Part shown: in pieces, positions 7,424 through 15,638 of the stretch
How the letters are laid out: each line of letters begins with the position of its first letter
Position numbering within the stretch: the stretch's first letter is position 1
Assembly (NCBI RefSeq): GCF_015207655.1
Contig: NZ_JADEWN010000064.1
Coordinates: 1-36,764, forward strand
Origin: Gloeocapsopsis crepidinum LEGE 06123
Lineage (GTDB): Bacteria; Cyanobacteriota; Cyanobacteriia; Cyanobacteriales; Chroococcidiopsidaceae
DNA length: 36,764 bases
Direction: 5' to 3'
Program-made: the position numbers and the translations under genes
Notes under the pieces: generated by a model
Seen by the model: only the letters and a program-made list of their open reading frames with translations
Database searches by the model: none
Told to the model about the DNA's origin: nothing

Positions 7424-8209
7424 ATGTCTAAAACTCAATATTCTAACTATTCAGAAGCACGAGAAGTCCTAATTTTATATCATCAACACCCCTCAGTTAG
7501 ATTACGAAATAAACTGGTTAAGTTACATAGTGGTTTAGTACGAAAAATGGCACATCAATTCAGCCATCAATGCACTGAACCATATGAAGATTTAGAACAA
7601 ATAGGTTATTTGGGTTTGATTCGGGCAATTGAGAGATTTGATCCTGAGCAAGGATATGCATTTAGCTCTTTTGCTATACCTTATATTCGAGGCGAAATTC
7701 TTCATTATTTACGCGATCGCTCGTGTGCAGTTAAAATTCCTCGTCGCTGGCAAGAGATTTACAACCAAGGACAAAAAGTTCGTAAAAAGCTAACTTCTTC
7801 CTTAGGGCGTTGTCCAACCGATTTAGAAATTGCTCGTTTCTTGCAAGTGCCTGTACAAGAATGGCTTGATTGTAAATTAGCAATTCAAAACCGCATTACT
7901 TTAAGCTTAGACACTACTGTTGTACATCATGTTGATTGTCCAATCACATTAGGTGAAGCACTTGCTGACCCTCGTTCTACTAGCTTGCGTCAACAAGAAG
8001 AAGAACGCCAGCAACTACAAGGTGCCATGAGTCAGATGGAGGAAAAGACAAGAATTGCAGTGGAATTAGTGTTCTTAAAAGAACTTTCACGTAAAGAAGC
8101 AGCTCAACATATTGGTACTAGCCCAATGACAGTAACACGTTACTTGCAAAGAGGTAAGGCTCAACTAGTATCTTTACTACAAACACCAGCATTAGTAGCA
8201 GGTGCTTAA
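7424..8209 (+). CDS. sigF: Group 3 RNA polymerase sigma factor, SigF type
   Basis: 261 residues, typical of cyanobacterial SigF, an alternative sigma factor linked in Synechocystis to type IV pili, motility and stress. Region 2 is clear (DLEQIGYLGLIRAIERFD then YIRGEILHYLRDRS, about 57-105). Region 3 follows, with PRRWQEIYNQGQKV and GRCPTDLEIARFLQV (110-150). The C-terminal region 4 helix-turn-helix reads KELSRKEAAQHIGTS and PMTVTRYLQRGKAQL (about 223-253). Region 1 is absent, as expected for group 3. AGGAG lies about 8 bp before the ATG. No anti-sigma gene is adjacent. The next gene, an N-terminally truncated NACHT protein, starts 133 bp downstream. Confidence 0.85.
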   Translation: MSKTQYSNYSEAREVLILYHQHPSVRLRNKLVKLHSGLVRKMAHQFSHQCTEPYEDLEQIGYLGLIRAIERFDPEQGYAFSSFAIPYIRGEILHYLRDRSCAVKIPRRWQEIYNQGQKVRKKLTSSLGRCPTDLEIARFLQVPVQEWLDCKLAIQNRITLSLDTTVVHHVDCPITLGEALADPRSTSLRQQEEERQQLQGAMSQMEEKTRIAVELVFLKELSRKEAAQHIGTSPMTVTRYLQRGKAQLVSLLQTPALVAGA

Positions 8210-8342
8210 CACCTACTTTGTTCGTTTTTCATTAATTTCATCTATGTAAACAGCTTAACAAATAGATTGATTACAGTAGTTAACATATTATGGTACTCAA
8301 CAAAAGCTTAGAACCAGCTTTGAATATAAAAAAAATATTAAA

Positions 8343-9431
8343 GTGGATGCACAAAGTCAAGTAAAATTTAAGTATTCTTGGCTCAGCAATAAAAAGAATG
8401 ATTTATCTTTCAAAGTTCAAGAAACTGAAACGGTTCAACAAATAATCAGAAATCCATTGTTATTAACTTTGCTGCGTTTAGTTTTTGAAGAAACGAGTGA
8501 AATTCCTCCGAGTCGCGTTCAGCTATATGATGCAGGACTAAAGATTTTTTTAAGGCAGTGGAACCATACTAAAGATGTAGGAGATGAAACCTACAAGAAA
8601 ATGACACTCAACCAAAAAGAAGGTCTACTAAGTTATGTTGCTTGGATGTCTTATGTAGATGGAGAGTACTTTGTTAAGCAGCAGCAACTAGAGCAATACA
8701 TCACTAAATATATCCAAAAAATATCTATAACTAAAATTCAACCCGAATTTGCAATTAGACAAAGTCAGCAAGTTTTACAGTCTATCCAAGCACAACATAG
8801 CCTATTTAGTGAATGGACTCCAGGGATTTATGCATTCTCTGTTCTTTCTTTCCATGAGTATTTAGCTGCTAAAGCTATTGTAGAAGGCTACACTTTTAAA
8901 GAAATAGAACAAACTCTTAAGTACCTTGTTGATCAATTAACAGAAAGCCGCTGGTATCAAATCGGTATCTTGGCTGCTGCTATGTTACCTAATGCAGATT
9001 ATCTACTAATATTGATAAAGCAAAAAATTGATGTATTCATTAAGGAGAAACTGACTCTTCAACCTTTCCTAAAGTGGCTAGAACAAAAATCTTTTAGCAT
9101 TAATAATACCTATAACCCAGCAGCATTTCGAGCTTTTTGTATAGAGTGTATTTTAGAAATTGAGGCTGAAATTTCTTGTAACTTAGATAACAGTTTATCT
9201 ACTGACTTAGCTGCTAACTCTACTCAATTAAATAATATAGCGTCAGAATTACAAAAATGCCGTTTCAGTGATTCTCAAAAGCAAGTATTGCAACAGTATT
9301 ATGAATTGTCTAGGGTTCTATTTGAAGGTATGGAAAATGCAGGAAATTTAACTGGCAGCATTCAAGAAGAGTTAAAGCAAACTTTATTTTTACCAGCAGA
9401 ATTTTCCTCGGTACTGGAAGTGAGTGCATAA
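8343..9431 (+). CDS. NACHT-type protein lacking the ATPase half
   Basis: 362 residues from a GTG start. Residues 30-180 match the helical region that follows the ATPase in cyanobacterial NACHT (NLR-like) proteins: RNPLLLTLLRLVFEETSEIP, RVQLYDAGLKIFLRQW, VLQSIQAQHSLFSEW and FSVLSFHEYLAAKAIV. No Walker A or Walker B motif occurs in it or in the 133 bp upstream, so the part that would bind nucleotide and the N-terminal effector or sensor domain are missing. The frame is open throughout, so it is either the preserved tail of a truncated gene or a short protein in its own right. It ends 33 bp before the pentapeptide-repeat gene, probably one transcript. A role in immunity or signalling is inference only. 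Confidence 0.6.
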   Translation: MDAQSQVKFKYSWLSNKKNDLSFKVQETETVQQIIRNPLLLTLLRLVFEETSEIPPSRVQLYDAGLKIFLRQWNHTKDVGDETYKKMTLNQKEGLLSYVAWMSYVDGEYFVKQQQLEQYITKYIQKISITKIQPEFAIRQSQQVLQSIQAQHSLFSEWTPGIYAFSVLSFHEYLAAKAIVEGYTFKEIEQTLKYLVDQLTESRWYQIGILAAAMLPNADYLLILIKQKIDVFIKEKLTLQPFLKWLEQKSFSINNTYNPAAFRAFCIECILEIEAEISCNLDNSLSTDLAANSTQLNNIASELQKCRFSDSQKQVLQQYYELSRVLFEGMENAGNLTGSIQEELKQTLFLPAEFSSVLEVSA

Positions 9432-9464
9432 TGGATAAATTACTGAATAGTTTTTCGCACTCTT

Positions 9465-11003
9465 ATGTCTAACAAAGAGTTAGATCCTTTGCAGCAAATA
9501 CAAAGTAATTACCAACAGCTTAACTCCCAAATTGATCAGTTACAACAACAACAGAATGTTCTCGCTAAATATTTATCAGGACTGAAACAACGCTTGGATA
9601 GCTTAAGCGAACAGTTTGATAATCGACCTGAAGTGCAGCAACTGGTTAGATTGCAAAACGCATTAGCTAAATTACAGGAACTCAACGTATTCATTACTAA
9701 TGCTCAGAATTTAAGTTCAGGTATCAACATTGACAATCCTGGTAGAGATTCTAGTATTAATCAGGCTAGCGAGCCAAACGTTACCCCTGAAGAATTTTGG
9801 AGACGCTATAATAACGGACAGTATGACTTTACAGGCTATCGTCTTGCAAAGCTCAATTTAAGTAGTCAATCTTTAAACGCAAAAAACGTAAACTTTAGCC
9901 AAGCTAATTTGGTACAAGCCAATCTAAGAAAAGTAAACTTTGCTTTAGTAAACTTTAGCAGTGCTAATCTACAAAATGCAAATCTTTATAAGGCAATACT
10001 AGAACAAACTAATTTGAGTGGGGCAAACTTAGAAAAAGCGGACTTACGTCAAGCAATTTTCTCTAAGACTAATCTTGAACAAGCTAATTTACGTGAAGCA
10101 AACTTGAGGAAGATTGATTTATCTTTTCAAGTAAATTTAGAAGAAGCTAATTTAAGCGGAGCAGATCTTAGTAACGGAAATTTATGTAAAGTAAATTTTT
10201 TGAATGCAGATTTGAGTAATGCTAATTTAAGTCGAACTATTTTATTTGCTACTCATTTTGAAAACGCAAATCTCCAAGGCGCGAACCTACATCAAGCAGC
10301 TTATGACTTATCTACAGTATTTCCTGATGATTGTAACTTAACAGAATCAGGAGCGTACTTGATTGCTCCCAATACCACTTTACTAAGAGCTAATCTAGCA
10401 GGTTACAATATTGCAGAAGTTAATCTGATACAAGCGAACTTACAAGAAGCAAACCTTTATGCCACAAACTTGAGTGGCGCAAATCTTAGTGAAGCCAACT
10501 TGAATGGTGCAAACCTCAGGAAAGCAAATTTAAATGGTGCAATCTTACTACAAGCTAACTTAAGTTCAGCTAACTTAAGTGAGGCCAATTTAACACATGC
10601 AAATTTAATTGCAGCAAATCTGACAGAAGCTAACTTAAGTAGAGCAAGTTTAGACGGCGCAAACCTAATCGCAGCTAATTTGAGTCATGCAAATTTAAAA
10701 AACACACATCTTGACAAGATAAACTTCAGTGGTGCGATTTTAGAAGGTGCAAATTTAATCGGGGCTGTGTTTCAAGGAAATCTTAGTGGAGCAGACTTGA
10801 GTAAAGCTAACCTATGTGGTGCTAGCTTCAGTAATGCTAACTTAAATGCAGTAAATTTCACATCAGCAGATTTGCGTGGGGCAGATTTAAGCAATGCCAA
10901 TCTTGAAAAAGCAAATTTAACACAAGCGAACTTAAGTGGAGTCAATCTTGCAGGAGCAAACTTGAGTCTAGCGATCATGCCTGATGGCAGCGTTCATGAC
11001 TGA
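9465..11003 (+). CDS. Coiled-coil and pentapeptide-repeat protein
   Basis: 512 residues. Residues 5-80 are Gln/Leu-rich heptads (QQIQSNYQQLNSQIDQLQ) predicted to form a coiled coil. A short linker ends in EEFWRRYNNGQYDFTGYRL, followed by more than 60 A(N/D)Lxx-type pentapeptides from about residue 125 to 507. Such repeats fold as a right-handed quadrilateral beta-helix. The repeats are broken once, around 285-310 (AYDLSTVFPDDCN to GAYLIAPNTTLL), the linker often seen between two pentapeptide blocks in cyanobacteria. There is no signal peptide, so it is probably cytosolic. The specific function is unknown. It follows the truncated NACHT gene by 33 bp; fused NACHT-pentapeptide proteins occur in cyanobacteria, so the pair may be the parts of one system. 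Confidence 0.85.
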   Translation: MSNKELDPLQQIQSNYQQLNSQIDQLQQQQNVLAKYLSGLKQRLDSLSEQFDNRPEVQQLVRLQNALAKLQELNVFITNAQNLSSGINIDNPGRDSSINQASEPNVTPEEFWRRYNNGQYDFTGYRLAKLNLSSQSLNAKNVNFSQANLVQANLRKVNFALVNFSSANLQNANLYKAILEQTNLSGANLEKADLRQAIFSKTNLEQANLREANLRKIDLSFQVNLEEANLSGADLSNGNLCKVNFLNADLSNANLSRTILFATHFENANLQGANLHQAAYDLSTVFPDDCNLTESGAYLIAPNTTLLRANLAGYNIAEVNLIQANLQEANLYATNLSGANLSEANLNGANLRKANLNGAILLQANLSSANLSEANLTHANLIAANLTEANLSRASLDGANLIAANLSHANLKNTHLDKINFSGAILEGANLIGAVFQGNLSGADLSKANLCGASFSNANLNAVNFTSADLRGADLSNANLEKANLTQANLSGVNLAGANLSLAIMPDGSVHD

Positions 11004-11084
11004 AAATATTCGTTAATACTTGTTACTCTACTGACCATTTATCATCGACCGATAACAGCCTTTCATTTGTTTATTCTTACCCAC

Positions 11085-11549
11085 TTATTTATCTTGATAC
11101 TGCATAATAGTTACCGACAAAAAAGGAACCAGCTTGGCAGCTAGCTGTGAGATACCAAACTTGAGTTTAAGGCTTTGAGGTAGCGCTTGCCACGAAATCG
11201 GCACAAAACCAAAGCGAGTATAGTACTCAGCTAGTTTGCTACCGACACATTCTAAATAGAGTGGCTGTGTTGCTTGTGCAATTAGATGCGTAACTAAATA
11301 ACTTCCCAAACCGCGATCGCGCCAAGCTGGTGCGACAACCAAACTACCGAGTTCTTGTGCTGTGTCGAAGCTACGTAATTGCCCACAAGCCACTATTTTT
11401 TGATGACATTCAATCACCCAAAACTGCGACCAGTGTAATTGAGTTGGATCGAGTTTAGCACTTAGCACTAATTTGCGAATCGCCCAGATATCATCCTTAT
11501 AGGCGGAACGAAGCAAACATTCTGGTGGCAATTCCTGTTTCACTTCCAC
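11085..11549 (-). CDS. GNAT-family N-acetyltransferase
   Basis: 154 residues with the GNAT fold: ECLLRSAYKDDIWAIRKLVL at the N-terminus, the acetyl-CoA loop in ELGSLVVAPAWRDRGLGSYL (RDRGLG is the Q/RxxGxG/A element, about residues 67-86), and the C-terminal YTRFGFVP strand-turn typical of the fold. The acceptor substrate is not predictable. The start is 7 bp after the chlD stop on the same strand, so it is almost certainly translated from the chlD transcript. It is convergent with the pentapeptide-repeat gene across an 81-bp spacer. Confidence 0.85.
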   Translation of the reverse strand: MEVKQELPPECLLRSAYKDDIWAIRKLVLSAKLDPTQLHWSQFWVIECHQKIVACGQLRSFDTAQELGSLVVAPAWRDRGLGSYLVTHLIAQATQPLYLECVGSKLAEYYTRFGFVPISWQALPQSLKLKFGISQLAAKLVPFLSVTIMQYQDK

Positions 11550-11556
11550 TAGCCAC

Positions 11557-13608
11557 TTAGCGCGACTTCAAACTTGATATTGCATTCTTTGTCATCGCGG
11601 CGATCGCTTGATCGGTTGCCTTTGGTAAGTGATAGTACTTGCCTCCAGCTTTTTGGGCAAGTTCTTTGGCAAATCCTGTAGAAATAAACTTACTTTCGGT
11701 ATCAATCACAAGTAGCTGCATTCCCAAAGCGCGAATCCTTGCTGCAATGTCCAATAATTCACCTTTGATATCAGGTTTTTCACCTTCGAGTTGTGCCTCA
11801 CCCAGCGATCGCGATAAAGGAATATTTGCGCGTCCATCAGTAATTGCGACGATGACGACTTGACCGATATCGCCAGACATTTGGGCATTTGTTCCGGCGC
11901 GGACTGCTTGTGTTAAACCATGCGCTAGTGGCGAACCGCCTCCACAAGGTAATCTTTCTAGTCTCCGTCGGGCTGCGGCGATTGAACGTGTTGGTGGTAG
12001 TAATACCTCAGCTTGTTCGCCTCGGAAAGGAATCAAGGCGACTTGATCGCGATTTTCATATGCCTCTGTTAGTAACCGCATCACTGCACCTTTGGCAGCT
12101 TGCATTCTGTTGAGTGCCATTGAACCAGAAGCATCAACGACAAATACAACTAATGCGCCAGCTTTACGAACTAAGCGCTTAGCACGAATATCGCCTTGTT
12201 CGACAATCACTTTACGATTGGGTTGGCGTTCGTGGCGTGCTTTTTGATAGGGGGCTGCGGCGCGGAGTGTCGCATCAACGGCAATGCGTCGAACTTTACC
12301 TTTAGGCAACATTGGCTTAACATAACGCCCGCGATCTTCGGAGAAAATGACACTGCGGCTACCGGCTTTACCTTGGCGTTTAGCCATTTGGGCAAAATAC
12401 AACACACTCGGATCGAGAATTACCCCTTCAGGATCAAACACAAATTCTTCAGGAATACTTGGTGGTGTTTGTTGTTCCTGTTCTTCCTCCTGTTCTTCTT
12501 GTGGTTGTTCGGATTGATCTTGATCTTGGGGTGGTGGCGGTGGTGGTGATGTTTCCTCTTCAGGAGGCATTTGTACAATTGTTGCACGCGGAACTATTAC
12601 TAATTCCACTGCCCGACGTAAATCTTCTGCAATAACTGCGGTGCGTCCATCGAGTGCGGCGGCAGCTTTGGCGACACGAAGGGCAAATAATTCAGCACGA
12701 TGTCCTTGCACTCCGGCGCGGATTGCTTCATCAACAAGATAAGCGATTTGCTCATGGCTAATGCTGACATCTTTTAACCATTCTCTTGCTAAAATAATTT
12801 GAGTTTTCAGGCTGTCGATGTCTTCACTGTACTGTTGAAGAAATTCTTGTGGCGATCGCGCATAGGCAATAGCTTGTTCGACGGCTTGGACGCGTTCGTC
12901 AATGCCTAAAACTTCATCTGCTGAAAGGGAAATTGCAATGCGATCGAGTAGGTGTTCGCGCAGTGCGCCTTCTTCGGGGTTGTAGGTGGCAACAAATAGA
13001 GGTTGACAAGGATGCTGGAAACTAATTCCCTCACGTTCGATTTGGTTGCGCCCCTCGGTTAAGACGGTTAATAATTGATTGCTGATGTTGTCATCTAGCA
13101 AATTAATTTCATCAACATACAAGACGCCACGATGCGCTTGGGCGAGTAACCCTGGTTGAAAGACAGTTTTTCCTTGTTTAACAGACTGTTCAACATCGAC
13201 TGAACCTAATAGCCTGTCTTCGGTGACACCTAAAGGAATTTGGACGAACGGTGCGGGAATAACTTCGGTTTCTAGTTGCGTGCGATTGCGCGAAGTGCAG
13301 CGCTTCGCGCAATCGCCGACTTCTATTGAAAGCTGATCGTCCCACTCTTCGGGGCGGTTAGGATCGCAGTTACAAATCGAATCTTTTACAACTTCAATTG
13401 GCGGTAAAAGTGCGTGAAGTGCGCGTGCCATGACTGATTTTGCCGTACCGCGACGACCAGCGATCGCAACTCCTCCTAATCCTGGATCGACTGCTGCAAG
13501 TAGCAGCGCTAATTTGATTGCTTCTTGACCAACAACGGCAGCTAATGGAAACGCTGTCACAACTGGGGAGTTACTAAGTACAGGCATGGTGTTCATTGAT
13601 AAAGGCAA
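11557..13608 (-). CDS. chlD: Magnesium chelatase subunit D
   Basis: ChlD works with ChlI and ChlH to insert Mg2+ into protoporphyrin IX, the first committed step of chlorophyll synthesis. The AAA+ domain has GRRGTAKS (51-58) in the Walker A position and [13 protein letters not shown] (161-173) as Walker B. A Pro/Glu/Gln-rich acidic linker (349-388) follows, then a von Willebrand A domain with MIDAS DASGSM (492-497) and TDGRAN (590-595). At 683 residues it has normal length. ATG codons at 13608, 13596 and 13587 are all possible starts. A 35-bp perfect palindromic element sits in frame at residues about 98-109 ([12 protein letters not shown]), where relatives are shorter. It is followed by the GNAT gene. 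Confidence 0.95.
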   Translation of the reverse strand: MPLSMNTMPVLSNSPVVTAFPLAAVVGQEAIKLALLLAAVDPGLGGVAIAGRRGTAKSVMARALHALLPPIEVVKDSICNCDPNRPEEWDDQLSIEVGDCAKRCTSRNRTQLETEVIPAPFVQIPLGVTEDRLLGSVDVEQSVKQGKTVFQPGLLAQAHRGVLYVDEINLLDDNISNQLLTVLTEGRNQIEREGISFQHPCQPLFVATYNPEEGALREHLLDRIAISLSADEVLGIDERVQAVEQAIAYARSPQEFLQQYSEDIDSLKTQIILAREWLKDVSISHEQIAYLVDEAIRAGVQGHRAELFALRVAKAAAALDGRTAVIAEDLRRAVELVIVPRATIVQMPPEEETSPPPPPPQDQDQSEQPQEEQEEEQEQQTPPSIPEEFVFDPEGVILDPSVLYFAQMAKRQGKAGSRSVIFSEDRGRYVKPMLPKGKVRRIAVDATLRAAAPYQKARHERQPNRKVIVEQGDIRAKRLVRKAGALVVFVVDASGSMALNRMQAAKGAVMRLLTEAYENRDQVALIPFRGEQAEVLLPPTRSIAAARRRLERLPCGGGSPLAHGLTQAVRAGTNAQMSGDIGQVVIVAITDGRANIPLSRSLGEAQLEGEKPDIKGELLDIAARIRALGMQLLVIDTESKFISTGFAKELAQKAGGKYYHLPKATDQAIAAMTKNAISSLKSR
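13282..13316. repeat. GC-rich palindromic element inside chlD (repeat C)
   Basis: Two perfect 14-bp arms (GCGATTGCGCGAAG and CTTCGCGCAATCGC) flank a 7-base loop, TGCAGCG. A related unit with the same GCGATTGCGCG start lies in the spacer at 14979-15014. The copy inside chlD keeps the reading frame, adding about 12 residues in the loop between EEWDDQ and the conserved [15 protein letters not shown] block. Confidence 0.75.
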
Positions 13609-13611
13609 GTG

Positions 13612-13680
13612 AAAGAGTGGCTAGTGACTCGTGGCTAGTTTAAAAATATTCTTAACTTCCCTAACGCCTCGCTCCTAACC
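13612..13680. repeat. Repeat family B fragment upstream of chlD
   Basis: Contains GAGTGGCTAGTGACTCGTGG and nearby CCTCGCTCCTAACCCC, words shared with the hairpin at 5593-5700. It lies in the short spacer between the histidine kinase stop and the chlD start, so it may attenuate read-through between them. Confidence 0.4.
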
Positions 13681-14865
13681 CCTGATAACCTCTATTGGTA
13701 AGATTACCGTGAATGTTGAACCAACTCCAACTTCAGAAACAAAGTTGATTTCACCTTGGAGAAGTTTAACTAAGCGAGAAACAATTGCTAGCCCTAAGCC
13801 AGTACTATCTGGTAGATGAGATTTTGGTGTATCGCCGATACGATAGTAGGGTTCAAAAATCCGTGTTTGCTCTTCTGGGGCGATGCCAATACCAGTATCA
13901 CTGACTGCGATCGCCCACTTATCTTCTAATGAATAACATTTTACTACTACGCTTCCTGATGAGGTGTAACGAATGGCATTACTCACAAGATTCGTCACAA
14001 TTTGCTGAAAACGCAATGCGTCGGTGATGACTTTTGGTGGTGCCTCCGCTAAATCTGTAGCAATCTGTAAATTTTTTACTTGCGCCATTGGCTGTAGCAT
14101 ATCTAGTACATCTTGGATCGCAGCACATACATCTGTTGGTTCAGGATGTAGTCTCATTTTTCCTGCTTCATACCGCGATATCTCTAGCGCATCGTTAATC
14201 AAACGCAACAGATGTCTACCATTACGCAATACGCGCTCAATATGCTCAATATTCTTATAGTTATCTTTGACTTCTGTTTTGTTTTGGAGGCGGATAAACA
14301 AGTCAGAATAACCAATGATCGAAGTCAGAGGGTTTTTGAGTTCATGGGCAAGGTGCGAGAAATTTTCTTGATTTGCCCGAATTAAGCGCGTGAGTTCTTG
14401 ATTGTGTAGTGTTAACTGCGATTGGAGTTGCTGTAATTCGCGCAGTCGTTCGTCTACGTAACTTTGAAAACAACGCGCGATCGCATCATCGACAACTGCA
14501 TCTACTAAACGAAAAACTCGAATAACTTCTGTTGACGAGACTTGCTGTAAATCTGGTTCTAAAGCTGAGAAAATGGCTCGTCGTAGTAAGCGATATTCGC
14601 GGGCAATTTCCAGCGGATCAAAACCTTCTTCTGCACGGTGGATGCCATGTACTAAACTTGCTTCAACAAGGGTGTGAATATCATCATCTGCGGTTTTTGA
14701 TAGCACTGTAGCCATAGCTTGTAGGACATAAGGCACGTGATTGCGTATGGCTGCATAGCACATACCTTCTGTCGTTTCAATCTGCCGATCTTGGCGGACA
14801 TCTGCTACCCAGTTTTCAATAATTGTGTCGCTTTTCTTAAGCAATATCTGGCTAAAATCAAACAT
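13675..14865 (-). CDS. Sensor histidine kinase with RsbRD-type N-terminal domain
   Basis: 396 residues from the ATG at 14865 (MFDFSQILLKKSDTIIENW); an upstream TTG at 14898 is less likely. Residues 1-145 resemble the RsbRD N-terminal sensory domain, and a short coiled coil (about 137-165) leads into HisKA. The phospho-acceptor is H174 in SHLAHELKNPLTSIIGYSD. The ATP-binding lid has the N box (QIVTNLVSNAIRYT), the G1 box (VSDTGIGIAPEE) and the G2 box (TGLGLAIV). No transmembrane segment is present, so it is a soluble kinase. No response regulator is adjacent and the signal is unknown. It lies upstream of chlD on the same strand, with a 66-bp gap containing a repeat. Confidence 0.88.
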   Translation of the reverse strand: MFDFSQILLKKSDTIIENWVADVRQDRQIETTEGMCYAAIRNHVPYVLQAMATVLSKTADDDIHTLVEASLVHGIHRAEEGFDPLEIAREYRLLRRAIFSALEPDLQQVSSTEVIRVFRLVDAVVDDAIARCFQSYVDERLRELQQLQSQLTLHNQELTRLIRANQENFSHLAHELKNPLTSIIGYSDLFIRLQNKTEVKDNYKNIEHIERVLRNGRHLLRLINDALEISRYEAGKMRLHPEPTDVCAAIQDVLDMLQPMAQVKNLQIATDLAEAPPKVITDALRFQQIVTNLVSNAIRYTSSGSVVVKCYSLEDKWAIAVSDTGIGIAPEEQTRIFEPYYRIGDTPKSHLPDSTGLGLAIVSRLVKLLQGEINFVSEVGVGSTFTVILPIEVIRG

Positions 14866-15059
14866 TTTGGTGGCGTCTATCGCAACGCAATGAAGCAAGT
14901 TTACTTGTCTTAAATTAGTGTAATTGTGAAGCGATCGCCCACTGAATTATCAATTATGATTCTGATTTGTGTTTTTTAGCGATTGCGCGTAGCGCTGCGC
15001 TTTTGTGCGATCGCCACTTTTGATGGTTTGACCAGAGAACACCTAAGGTGTAACTAAGC
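14866..15059. other. Divergent spacer with HIP1 sites and repeat C
   Basis: Divergent promoter region between the histidine kinase (minus) and the riboswitch transcript (plus). It contains the GC-rich palindromic unit at 14979-15014 and nearby GCGATCGC sites. I see no ORF or RNA gene in it. Confidence 0.5.
14979..15014. repeat. GC-rich palindromic element, intergenic copy (repeat C)
   Basis: Begins GCGATTGCGCGTAGCGCTGC and ends GTGCGATCGC. The 5' half matches the chlD insert; the 3' arm is less symmetric. A shorter relative (GCGTAGCGGTGCGTTAGCAC) lies at 32021-32040. Confidence 0.6.
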
Positions 15060-15088
15060 TTGATATTGTTGTAAACATACGCTAATAT
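15060..15088 (+). promoter_or_regulatory. Sigma-70-like promoter for the riboswitch transcript
   Basis: TTGATA at 15060-15065 and TAATAT at 15083-15088 are separated by exactly 17 bp. Transcription would start near 15095, about 20 bases before the riboswitch aptamer. Not experimentally supported. Confidence 0.5.
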
Positions 15089-15114
15089 ATACAAAATTTA
15101 TCGCGAGTAAGTCA

Positions 15115-15240
15115 GCCTAATCTAGATCTCACTTGAAAGGTTCTAGAACGGAGGAACCACAATCTTGGGGCGTATCTGTCACTACAGAAGGATAACTCTC
15201 TATCCTAGCCCGTCAGCTAACTTCGTAGGCGTTGGGAGGA
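15115..15240 (+). ncRNA. Cyclic di-AMP riboswitch (ydaO-yuaA type)
   Basis: The element matches the conserved core of the ydaO class, which binds two c-di-AMP molecules and usually turns genes off. In order: GCCTAATC, GAAAGGT, ACGGAGGAACCAC, TTGGGGCGTATCTGTC, AGGATAACTCTCTATCCT (a short hairpin), AGCCCGTCAGCTAACTTCG, then TAGGC, which pairs with the opening GCCTA to close the P1 stem. The order and the invariant bases follow the Thermoanaerobacter ydaO aptamer as I remember it. It lies just downstream of a good promoter, 111 bp upstream of a small ORF and about 400 bp upstream of an ArsB/NhaD-type permease. Ion and osmolyte transporters are classic ydaO targets. Confidence 0.88.
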
Positions 15241-15306
15241 GACTGAAGAGTCAGCATTGCTATTGTTATTAATAGTTTGCTCTCATCAGTGTTCCTAGCT
15301 GATAAT

Positions 15307-15323
15307 GCACGCGTCTGGTGTGC
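15307..15323 (+). terminator. Possible intrinsic terminator of the riboswitch
   Basis: A 6-bp stem (GCACGC with GTGTGC, one G-T pair) and a 5-base loop are followed by TTGCTTTTAATT. Its place between the aptamer and the first ORF fits a ligand-controlled terminator. The T tract is interrupted, so this is tentative. Confidence 0.4.
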
Positions 15324-15351
15324 TTGCTTTTAATTCTGAGGGAGTTTAATA

Positions 15352-15513
15352 GTGTTAAACCTGAATTTTGCTGTCTTGGCAGTTGCAGGACAAAGTACCT
15401 GGGAAAAAGTGCAATTTGTCTTATCACAGGATGTCATTTTGTTCTCTGCTGCTAATTTTTTAGAGATCTTTTTCTTATATCGATATCTTGCTAAGCAAGG
15501 AACAAGCTGTTAG
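15352..15513 (+). CDS. 53-residue hydrophobic small protein behind the riboswitch
   Basis: Starts at GTG with a good ribosome binding site, GAGGGAG, about 7 bases upstream. The product begins VLNLNFAVLAVAGQSTWEKV (first residue Met in vivo), continues with a hydrophobic stretch around FVLSQDVILFSAANFLEIFF, and ends LYRYLAKQGTSC, which suggests a single membrane-associated segment. I recognise no family. It is the first ORF after the c-di-AMP riboswitch and precedes the permease by 125 bp. It could be a small subunit or regulator of the permease, a leader peptide, or a chance ORF. The start signal and position make it worth listing. Confidence 0.45.
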   Translation: MLNLNFAVLAVAGQSTWEKVQFVLSQDVILFSAANFLEIFFLYRYLAKQGTSC

Positions 15514-15638
15514 TTAAATTCCATAAATGTGTTTAACAATAGACAATATTTATGCAGAGTATTTTGTTACTTTGTTATAACTTTTGCCTTTCAATTTAGC
15601 GCGTACTTTGCAGTAGTTAAAAGGTTTAAAAAAAGTCT

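Noticed and set aside
8196-8225. Terminator after sigF (AGGTG/CACCT hairpin over the stop codon)
   Set aside because: Only a 5-bp stem, and the following T-rich stretch is broken; too weak to call.
10772-10978. Minus-strand ORF of 68 codons
   Set aside because: Antisense shadow of the pentapeptide repeats; its repeated KSA/KFA pattern simply reflects the repeat on the other strand.
9465-11003. DNA repeats here as a CRISPR array or minisatellite
   Set aside because: The periodicity is 15 bp and encodes A(N/D)Lxx pentapeptides; units vary at synonymous sites and no spacers exist.
12196-12549. Plus-strand ORF of 117 codons
   Set aside because: It is antisense to the proline-rich linker and VWA start of chlD; its composition mirrors the linker repeats and it has no start signal.
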